A DNA stretch of 31,504 nt, taken from NCBI GenBank assembly GCA_022784805.1, contig JALFYG010000006.1, positions 1 through 31,504 of the forward strand, read 5' to 3'. The translations under genes and the position numbers were made by a program. A model generated the notes under the pieces. That model did not search any database. It was not told the DNA's origin and worked only from the letters and a program-made list of their open reading frames with translations. Below are positions 23,173-29,853 of this stretch, one piece after another. The stretch's first letter is position 1. Every line of letters starts with the position of its first letter. The stretch is from Spirochaetales bacterium. Lineage in GTDB: Bacteria; Spirochaetota; Spirochaetia; Sphaerochaetales; Sphaerochaetaceae.

Positions 23173-23759
23173 TGGAGGTACTCCTTGAAAAACTCAGCGG
23201 CTTCATCGTTTTTCCCACTGTCATATAAATATGTCTTGATGCCTAGATTTGAGGCGCTTTCTATGTTATCGAGTTTATCGTCGATAAACACAGCGCCCTT
23301 CGGTCCTATATTCTCTTTTTCCAGAATAAACTTGAAAAATGATGCTGAAGGCTTTGCTATCCCCATCTTGTATGAAAGATACAAAGTATCAAGATGAGAG
23401 AGAGGTTTCTCTTTCATACCCTCCACAACCCTCATATGGGGAGGAAAGGTATTGGAACCCAAGACGCATCTATGGCCCTTCTCTCTGAGATTATCAATGA
23501 TAGAGAGAATGAATGGATTCGGAAGAGGAGAGAAGTCTTTTATAAACAGATTCTCTTTTATCTCAACACCATACTTCTTCTCCATAATAGAGAAGAATTC
23601 CATATCCTCCATCTTTCCTTCCATCAAGTCCTTGTCATAAAGGCCATAGAAGGCTCTGAAAGGCTTATATTCAAGATTAAAGCGTTTGGCGATTGCCTGG
23701 AGATTCTTCACATTGAGAATCACCACTTCCCCCATATCAAAGATAAAAACTTTCCCCAT
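23169..23759 (-). CDS. HAD-superfamily hydrolase, YihX-like
   Basis: 196 residues, cytosolic. HAD motif I is FIFDMGEVVI: the nucleophile D8 is present, while the second aspartate of the usual DxD pair is G10, as in YihX-like proteins (FDLGNV). Motif II is the serine/asparagine in VLGSNTFPP, motif III the lysine in GIAKPSASFF and motif IV DDKLDN. A helical cap lies between about residues 15 and 80. The most likely activity is a phosphatase on a sugar phosphate or similar small molecule, but the substrate is unknown. The ribosome site before ATG 23759 is not evident; the gene starts 25 bases after the VTT gene and probably depends on its translation. Confidence 0.8.
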   Translation of the reverse strand: MGKVFIFDMGEVVILNVKNLQAIAKRFNLEYKPFRAFYGLYDKDLMEGKMEDMEFFSIMEKKYGVEIKENLFIKDFSPLPNPFILSIIDNLREKGHRCVLGSNTFPPHMRVVEGMKEKPLSHLDTLYLSYKMGIAKPSASFFKFILEKENIGPKGAVFIDDKLDNIESASNLGIKTYLYDSGKNDEAAEFFKEYLQ

Positions 23760-23784
23760 GTAGATACTTTATCAGATTAGTGAA

Positions 23785-24522
23785 TTAATTACATTCCTTA
23801 GACGCGGAATCACTCTTCTTTTTCCCATGTTTCTTAACGATGAAGGAATAAACGATGACGCCGATAAGTGTGCACAAAAGAACGAGACAAAGAATGATTA
23901 AAGCAGAAATATAGCTTTTTTCACCCATAGCCCCGCCACTGAGGGTTGAGCCCCATATTCCAGGAATACGAGCAAAAGTCGCTATAAGGACAAAGGTGGA
24001 GAACTTAATCTCCGTCAGCCCACAGAAATATGCAATAAGATCCTTTGGTGTCCCAGGTATGAGAAAGAGAACCAACAATAACATATCCCTGCTCTTTGAT
24101 GACTTCAGAAACTTCAGCTCATTTATCTTTTCCACAGGAAAGAAAGCTTCCACAAGCCTATAACCAAAGAATCTCACTAGAAGGAATACAAGGATGCTAC
24201 CTATCCCCATGCCAATGACACAGAGAACCATGGCAGTAAAGTGACCGAAGGCATATCCTCCGGCTATCTCCAAAGGCCCCCCTGGTATTACAGCCACCAA
24301 AACCTGGAGGATATTCATCCCTATATAAGCCAGCTTCCCCCAGATGCCCATGCCTTCAATCCAAGTCCTGAAGACTTCAGGATTCTTGGCGTGTTTCACC
24401 ATAGGTATTCCTACTACAATAAAAAGAAAGACAGAAAAGAGTATAAAAATCAAAAATGCCGCCAAAGACAGAGCTTTCTGACTTTTATTCGATAGTTCGT
24501 TCCACTTTTTCTTCTCTTTCAT
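23785..24522 (-). CDS. VTT-domain (TVP38/TMEM64, DedA-like) membrane protein
   Basis: 245 residues, inner membrane. After a first helix (about 17-38) there is the VTT domain with GIWGKLAYIGMNILQVLVAVIPGGPLEIAGGYAFG (residues about 59-93) and the second re-entrant region LVLFLIPGTPKDLIAYFCGLT, then ARIPGIWGSTLSGG and a final helix. DedA/VTT proteins have been linked to lipid flipping (undecaprenyl phosphate, phosphatidylethanolamine) and to scramblase activity in relatives. It sits in an operon with lipid-glycosylation and RND-exporter genes, which fits lipid transport, although its cargo is unknown. There is no clear ribosome site before the ATG. Confidence 0.87.
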   Translation of the reverse strand: MKEKKKWNELSNKSQKALSLAAFLIFILFSVFLFIVVGIPMVKHAKNPEVFRTWIEGMGIWGKLAYIGMNILQVLVAVIPGGPLEIAGGYAFGHFTAMVLCVIGMGIGSILVFLLVRFFGYRLVEAFFPVEKINELKFLKSSKSRDMLLLVLFLIPGTPKDLIAYFCGLTEIKFSTFVLIATFARIPGIWGSTLSGGAMGEKSYISALIILCLVLLCTLIGVIVYSFIVKKHGKKKSDSASKECN

Positions 24523-24565
24523 AAGGGAGAGAATAACTATTTTTCTTCCTTTCGGCTACTTAACT

Positions 24566-26122
24566 CTATAAAGTAATGACTTTTCCTCCCATTTCGGATC
24601 TAACAATATCATTTTCTAGTGCAACTTTTCCGTTGACGAGAACTAGTGAGAAGCCTTTGTTTCTTCTTTCATCCACTTCTCCCAAAATTGAAGGATCAAA
24701 GACAGTTATGTCAGCATACTTACCTTCTTCTATGGTTCCCCTATCCTTGAGGCCGAAGCGACCAGCTGTCTCCCCCGTCATTCTCCTTATTGCCTCCTCC
24801 ATTGTAAGAAGCTTTCTCTCCATTACATATTTTTTCAAAAAATTGACTGTGGAATGGAAGGAACGTGGATGAGGAAGAGGAGATGAATATAGGCTGTCAG
24901 TCCCGAAACACATTAATGGATGGGAGATGATCTTCTCCAGGCTCTCCTCACTTTCCGTGACATCCGTCATGACCGCAAGTCCTGTTTCGTCCTCAAGTAC
25001 ATCAAAGAGAGCATCCAACGGATCAGAGAAATCCTTAATTCTAGCAATCTCAGTCAGCGTCATTCCATTGTACTCAGGGTGCGAAGAGAGATAGAGTGCG
25101 GTGATGGCATCAGGCCCTACCATTGGGTAGACGCTGTCCCAGCCATCAGGGTTCATTATCTCATCCTTGATCACTCTTCTTTCGCTCTCCAAGGAGAGTG
25201 CCATCCTCTGTTCAAGACGCGAATATGCGAGGACACGTGGAGGAAGTAGGGAGAAGAGGCTTGTGGAGCCGAATGTGTATGGATAAACGTCAAATTTGAC
25301 ATCAACGCCTTCCCTTCTATAGTTTTCTATCATCTCCAGCATCACATCTATGTTCTTCTCATTCTCTTTTCCAATGGCCTTTAAGTGTGATACTTCCAAC
25401 TTCACTCCGCTCTCCTTGGCAAGCATCAAGACCTCCTCGAGAGATTTGACACACCCCCTTCCTTCAGAGCGGTGATGGACTGAGAATATCTTGTTCTTGG
25501 AGGCCACGACCTTTAATAGGGCTAGGTTCTCCTCCTGGGATGCAAAGACGCATGGTGAATAATAAAGACCAGAAGAGAAACCGATGGCACCTTTATCGAG
25601 TTCAAGAGAGAGGACACTGCACATCTCTTCTATCTCCTCTTCCCTTGCCTCTCTCAGGGAATCACTTCCCATAACAAAGGCACGTAGTGCTGTGTGAGAA
25701 ACAAGGAAGGCTTCATTGCACCCGATTCCTCTCTTCATCAAGTAGTCCTTATATGAAGAGAAATCATTCCATCTCCAATCTTTCCACTCTCCAAGAACAT
25801 CTTTTACAAAATCCTTGAGGATATTGTTTTTATATGGAAAGACTCCTATGCCACAGTTTCCGGAGATATCTGTAGTAATACCCTGTCCTAGTCTAAAGGA
25901 AGCGGAAGGGTCATTTAGAAGGAGGAAATCAGAGTGAGTGTGGCTGTCGATGAATCCCGGAGCCACTATCTTTCCCTTACAATCTATCACTTTCTTTCCA
26001 CGGGAAATATCACTATTAGTAATGAGGGCGATGGTAGAAGAGAACACAGCCACATCGGCTCTATATGGTTCTCCTCCTTTTCCATCCACTACCAAGCCAT
26101 TTTTTAATATAACGTCATACAT
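24566..26122 (-). CDS. N-acyl-D-amino-acid deacylase (D-aminoacylase)
   Basis: 518 residues, amidohydrolase superfamily. The enzyme removes acyl groups from N-acyl-D-amino acids. Metal and catalytic residues match D-aminoacylases: H61 and H63 in SHTHSD, C90 in GNCGIG, H216 and E220 in VHHRSEG, H246 in VSHLKA and D409 in FGTDS. The small beta domain surrounds the barrel (start MYDVILKNGLVVDG, end VLVNGKVALEND). GGAGATAAAG precedes the start, which overlaps the previous gene's stop by 8 bases. It could act on D-amino acids of peptidoglycan or acylated lipids; some relatives hydrolyse dihydropyrimidine or other amides. The normal length argues for an intact enzyme. Confidence 0.85.
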   Translation of the reverse strand: MYDVILKNGLVVDGKGGEPYRADVAVFSSTIALITNSDISRGKKVIDCKGKIVAPGFIDSHTHSDFLLLNDPSASFRLGQGITTDISGNCGIGVFPYKNNILKDFVKDVLGEWKDWRWNDFSSYKDYLMKRGIGCNEAFLVSHTALRAFVMGSDSLREAREEEIEEMCSVLSLELDKGAIGFSSGLYYSPCVFASQEENLALLKVVASKNKIFSVHHRSEGRGCVKSLEEVLMLAKESGVKLEVSHLKAIGKENEKNIDVMLEMIENYRREGVDVKFDVYPYTFGSTSLFSLLPPRVLAYSRLEQRMALSLESERRVIKDEIMNPDGWDSVYPMVGPDAITALYLSSHPEYNGMTLTEIARIKDFSDPLDALFDVLEDETGLAVMTDVTESEESLEKIISHPLMCFGTDSLYSSPLPHPRSFHSTVNFLKKYVMERKLLTMEEAIRRMTGETAGRFGLKDRGTIEEGKYADITVFDPSILGEVDERRNKGFSLVLVNGKVALENDIVRSEMGGKVITL

Positions 26123-27008
26123 TTTTCTTTATCTCCATATATGACCTAAGGACCATTCTTTCCAAGAGAGATGTCAAATCAGTATACACGCCCTTACTGG
26201 AAACAAGGGAAAAGGCAGCCTTTGCCTCAAAGAGAAGAGAGGAATCCAAAAGTGGAGGAAGAACATTTCCCCTCAACAGTTCTCCTGCCAGCACAAGATA
26301 CAAGAAGAATGAAAGAGATGTGTTATATGGAGAGATTCTCATAATCTCACCAGTGAGAATTGAAGAGGATGAGAGTGGATGAAGAAGTGACCAAGAGTCT
26401 TCATACTGCTTCAGCGTGGTTTCCATTGCAGCTTTGACTGTGATCTCATCCTCTTTTCCTTCCAAATACTCTCTTTCATACTCTCCGTCTGAGTCTGAAA
26501 TGCCCTGCAATAAACGGGCATAGATTTCTTTGAAGGCTCCACCATTCCACTTGTCTTTCTTCTTAAAGAGGCCCTTAAGGATGGAAGTGAAGTTAACTAT
26601 CAATAAGTGTTCCTGAAGGGAAAGGGAGTAACAAAGCTTTCCTTCCAACACTACTCTTACATCCTCTGGAGATACTTCTTTCCCATCCAACACAAAAAGA
26701 AAAGAAATGGTTGAAGGGAGAAGGCGGGTAAAGGATGAGACGCTGTCTTTGGCCACAATGCCTTCTGCGGCCTCATTCAAAGCTTCTATGTCAACAAAGC
26801 CTGGTCTGATGTCGAGATTACGAAAACGCCTTAAGACTCTTCCGTCTCCAGGCTTCGGAGCATCCAAAGGAATAAGCCAAGACCAGCCATTTCTCACGGC
26901 ACCGTCTATTCTTCCATCATTACAGAGTATTCTTACTCTACGCCCAGTAATTCCCCATTTCTGGGAAGCTGTATTCACATCCATGTACTGCATAGTGTGA
27001 TTTTCCAT
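26115..27008 (-). CDS. HTH protein with a degenerate, probably inactive Fic-like domain
   Basis: 297 residues. Residues about 6-48 form an excisionase/MerR-like HTH of the kind WGITGRRVRILCNDGRIDGA with a following WLIPLDAPKP. The rest follows the Fic fold in order: the alpha-inhibitory region near 99-109 (STISFLFVLDG, where active Fic has S/T-xxxE-G/N), then VSPEDVRVVLEGK and SLSLQEHLLIVNF (typical EV-LEG and E-ilNy positions), GGAFKEIYARLL (flap region), and near 210-260 HPLSSSSILTGEIMRI-SPYNTSLSF-FLYLVLAG...NVLPPLLDSS. The catalytic HPFxDGNGR is replaced by SPYNTSLSF (226-234): the histidine is S226 and the glycine-asparagine-glycine-arginine loop is gone, so AMPylation is unlikely. The stop overlaps the deacylase start. 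The Fic assignment is my reading of motif order and needs profile comparison. No strong ribosome site is visible; ATG 26993 (MQYMDV) is an alternative start. Confidence 0.6.
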   Translation of the reverse strand: MENHTMQYMDVNTASQKWGITGRRVRILCNDGRIDGAVRNGWSWLIPLDAPKPGDGRVLRRFRNLDIRPGFVDIEALNEAAEGIVAKDSVSSFTRLLPSTISFLFVLDGKEVSPEDVRVVLEGKLCYSLSLQEHLLIVNFTSILKGLFKKKDKWNGGAFKEIYARLLQGISDSDGEYEREYLEGKEDEITVKAAMETTLKQYEDSWSLLHPLSSSSILTGEIMRISPYNTSLSFFLYLVLAGELLRGNVLPPLLDSSLLFEAKAAFSLVSSKGVYTDLTSLLERMVLRSYMEIKKNV

Positions 27009-27071
27009 CAGAATAAAATGCGGTGCAATACAAATTCGGAATAATTCTTACTCTTTCTTCCTATTTTGTTC

Positions 27072-27848
27072 CTACATCTGAAATGAGAAGAGATCAGAGA
27101 GCCAAGAGTCTGAAAGATCCATCCACTTTTCAGCCCTCTTTTCTTCTGAGCCCACATCTTTTCTGCATGTTGAAAGTCCATGTTTTCCCTTGGAAAAGAT
27201 ATGGTACTCATATGTGGCTCCCACTCTCTCTAGTGATTCCAGAAGCATTATGGTGTTCATAGGAGGAACAGACTTGTCTTCTGCTGTGTGCCATACAAAT
27301 GTAGGAGGGATGGAAGGAGTGATCTGGTTTTCAAGGGAGAAATACTCCACCCTCTCCTTCTCTCCCCTTGTAAGGTTATCTTTGGAGCCCTCATGGCACC
27401 ACGCCCCCATAGTCACCACAGGATAAGAGAGGACAAGGGCATTTGGCTTTGAGACTATGCCGTACCTCTCCCAATGGGCACCAATGGAAAGAGCCACATG
27501 GCCACCGGCAGAGAAGCCCAAAAGAACAATGTTATCTTCCTTGATTCTGAAGCGCTCTTTATTCTCCCTTATAAATGCAACAGCCTCTGCTGCTTCCTTC
27601 TCCGGCTCCCTCTTCATTATCTCTTCTTTTGTGACAGCGTATTCAAGAAGAAAAAGATTGTAGCCACGTGAGAGGAACTCCAAGACTATAGGCTCGCTTT
27701 CCCTAGGAGAGAGATACTTGTATCCTCCACCTGGGAAAACAATAATGGCAGGCCTTTCTTTATAAGAATTGCATCTCTCAGATAAGTCTTCCCTTATGTA
27801 AGACTTAAGAACTGCTCCATCGCTAAGTTTGAATTCATTGTATTCCAT
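27072..27848 (-). CDS. Alpha/beta hydrolase, acetylesterase/xylanase-esterase-like
   Basis: 258 residues, without signal peptide, so cytosolic. The oxyanion loop FPGGGYKYLSPRES, the nucleophile S113 in GFSAGGH, the acid D191 in HTAEDKSVP and H223 in GKHGLS complete the triad. The HGGGY-like PGGGY and the C-terminal HTAEDKxVPP pattern match the acetylesterase group that removes acetyl or other short acyl groups from sugars. It is third from the left in the glycosyltransferase section of the operon: its start overlaps the glycosyltransferase end by 14 bases, so a role in trimming acyl groups on a glycoside or lipid is plausible. The substrate is not known. Confidence 0.82.
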   Translation of the reverse strand: MEYNEFKLSDGAVLKSYIREDLSERCNSYKERPAIIVFPGGGYKYLSPRESEPIVLEFLSRGYNLFLLEYAVTKEEIMKREPEKEAAEAVAFIRENKERFRIKEDNIVLLGFSAGGHVALSIGAHWERYGIVSKPNALVLSYPVVTMGAWCHEGSKDNLTRGEKERVEYFSLENQITPSIPPTFVWHTAEDKSVPPMNTIMLLESLERVGATYEYHIFSKGKHGLSTCRKDVGSEEKRAEKWMDLSDSWLSDLFSFQM

Positions 27849-28974
27849 TTTCTCTTCTATACTCTTCCGTATCTACTTTTATCATTTCCACCAGTTTCTT
27901 GGAAGAGAAGACAACAGGAAGAGAGTCCATTGCACCCTCAATTCTCTTTCTTTCTTCCTCATCCCTGTAGAAGCGCTCTATGATGTCAGCCTTCTTCTCA
28001 GTGTCGTCCTCACACCAGCCCACATAGTGGTCCTTGAAAAAGAGAGGCGTGGATCTTGCCATATACAGCACTTCGCTGACCAGGAATGGTCTCTTCAGGT
28101 ACAACGACTCCATCAAGGAGTTGGCCCCTGCCTTTCCCATCTGCATGTCGCTTGCCATGATGTAGAGTGGCACGTTGTCCACAAAGCCACGCATCTCCAA
28201 TGAAAACTCCGGATGCTTCTTCTTAAAGAGATTGAACTCCACCTCCGTGGTCTTGCTCTTTCCTCCGATTACCACAACCTGGGCGTCTATTCCACGCTTC
28301 ACGAGGCTATATAACAGCTCGGGGCTCCCTATTCCCTCTCCCCCAAGGTTGTAGAGGATGGTGAACTTGTCCTTAAGGTTCAGCCTCTTTCTCGCCTCTG
28401 CCTTCTCAACCTTCTCCATGGTCTCGAACTTCTTTGAAAGAGGGAACGGGGAGAGGACTACGCTGGATTCAGGCTGTCCCATGGCAATGGTGTGCTTCAC
28501 ACCTATCTCTGTTGGCACATAGACCTTGGTGATCTTTCCGTCGATTCCGCACTTAACCTGGTCGAATAGGTCCGCTACATAATCGTAGACAGGACACTTC
28601 ACACCCATCTTCTCTATTAAAGCTGGAAGAAGAGTTGCCCCCATGAAGTTCGTTGAGACTATAAAGTCAGGCTTCTCCTTGTAGTACCATTTCTTGAAGT
28701 TCCTGAACCCCCTGGGGTCATTCTTAAGGCTCTCTAAGATTCCGTGGGCAGAGCGGGCGTTTGATATCTTGTTTATCCTCTTCTCAAGCTTTGGGTGGCG
28801 CAACAGATAGCGCCAATAGTGTTTGCTGACCCACCTTACAATAGGTGCCTTGAACACAATGAAGAGATCCTCAACAACAGCTTCGTCACCAATGTCCCTC
28901 ATGGCGTCGGCCAAGGCTACGGCAGGGACGTAGTGTCCCTTACCTGCGTCTACATATAAAAAGGCTCCTTTCAC
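27835..28974 (-). CDS. MGDG synthase/UgtP-like diacylglycerol glycosyltransferase
   Basis: 379 residues, GT28-type fold, peripheral membrane. The N-terminal MGDG-synthase-like domain starts DAGKGHYVPA and binds the lipid acceptor; the C-terminal half binds the nucleotide sugar, with ILYNLGGEGIG and the family signature GKAGANSLMES. Length and layout fit monoglycosyl-diacylglycerol synthases, which make membrane glycolipids common in spirochaetes. MurG is an alternative fold relative, but the N-terminal domain and KAG-type motif favour a glycerolipid acceptor. The start is GTG at 28974 with GGAGG about 7 nt before it, 3 bases after the GT2 stop. Donor sugar (glucose or galactose) undetermined. 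Confidence 0.8.
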   Translation of the reverse strand: MKGAFLYVDAGKGHYVPAVALADAMRDIGDEAVVEDLFIVFKAPIVRWVSKHYWRYLLRHPKLEKRINKISNARSAHGILESLKNDPRGFRNFKKWYYKEKPDFIVSTNFMGATLLPALIEKMGVKCPVYDYVADLFDQVKCGIDGKITKVYVPTEIGVKHTIAMGQPESSVVLSPFPLSKKFETMEKVEKAEARKRLNLKDKFTILYNLGGEGIGSPELLYSLVKRGIDAQVVVIGGKSKTTEVEFNLFKKKHPEFSLEMRGFVDNVPLYIMASDMQMGKAGANSLMESLYLKRPFLVSEVLYMARSTPLFFKDHYVGWCEDDTEKKADIIERFYRDEEERKRIEGAMDSLPVVFSSKKLVEMIKVDTEEYRRENGIQ

Positions 28975-28977
28975 CTA

Positions 28978-29850
28978 CTATCCTCCATAAAAAAGAGCAT
29001 TCCACGCTTCTTTTGCTTTCCTCTTATACTTGGCATGGTACTCTTTTATGCTAAGGCCTCTGACGAGTACCTTAAATAGATAATAATAATACTTTGTTAG
29101 AAAGAAAACGGAACTGTAGAGGGTAATTTTTCTCTCTTTAAGCTCCATGGCCTTTTTTATATTAGTGTAGTAAGCATCCATTTCAAAGAGAGAGGATGGA
29201 GAGAATTTTCCATGGCTCAGTCCCTTTTTATTTATTCTGTAGGAGTATATGACACTTCTGTCATACACCACTCTTTCTGATTTTCTTATGACCCAAGGCA
29301 TAACAGGTATGTCTTCAAAGATCACATCTGTGGGAAAAGAAAAAGAGGAAAAGAGGCTCTTTCTTATTAGCCTTGAATGAGGATAACAGAAGACTCCACA
29401 AGGCTTTGCCATCAGGGAGGCGAAATCGGAGCCGGAGTATATTTTAATGGTGTCATCACTCTTAATTTTCGGCGTCTTTCTAAAGGAAAGAGTTCTGGCG
29501 GCCGCCACATCAGCGCCATATTTCTCCAAGTCTTCCACTAACTTTGAAATGAGATTTGAGGAAGAGAGAATATCATCGGAATCAAGAAAGAAAACAAACT
29601 CACCTTGGCTAAGGGACAAAAGCCTATTTCTGGCACTGCCTATGCCTCCGTTTTCTCTTCTTTCCACCTTGATTCTTTCATCTCTCTCTTTGTAGTGAGA
29701 GATAATGGAGAAGGAAGAGTCCGTACTTCCGTCATCAAGGATAATTATCTCTAGATTATCATAGTCTTGTTTCTCTACGCTCTCCAAAGCTTCCCCGATA
29801 TATTTCTCAGAGTTGTAGACAGGTATAAGAAGAGAAACAAGAGGCTTCAT
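28978..29850 (-). CDS. Glycosyltransferase family 2
   Basis: 290 residues, inverting GT-A enzyme at the cytoplasmic face of the membrane. It begins VSLLIPVYNSEKYIGEALESV and has the nucleotide-binding DDGSTDSS, then GGIGSARNRLL and the metal-binding DxD motif in FFLDSDD. A catalytic EDIP follows near residue 198. The tail (about 240-290) is rich in aromatic and basic residues (YYYYLFKVLVRG), perhaps a membrane-contact segment. It lies directly between the RND exporter gene (3-base gap) and the lipid glycosyltransferase gene, suggesting a shared glycolipid or glycan pathway. Acceptor and donor are unknown. Confidence 0.88.
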   Translation of the reverse strand: MKPLVSLLIPVYNSEKYIGEALESVEKQDYDNLEIIILDDGSTDSSFSIISHYKERDERIKVERRENGGIGSARNRLLSLSQGEFVFFLDSDDILSSSNLISKLVEDLEKYGADVAAARTLSFRKTPKIKSDDTIKIYSGSDFASLMAKPCGVFCYPHSRLIRKSLFSSFSFPTDVIFEDIPVMPWVIRKSERVVYDRSVIYSYRINKKGLSHGKFSPSSLFEMDAYYTNIKKAMELKERKITLYSSVFFLTKYYYYLFKVLVRGLSIKEYHAKYKRKAKEAWNALFYGG

Positions 29851-29853
29851 AGA

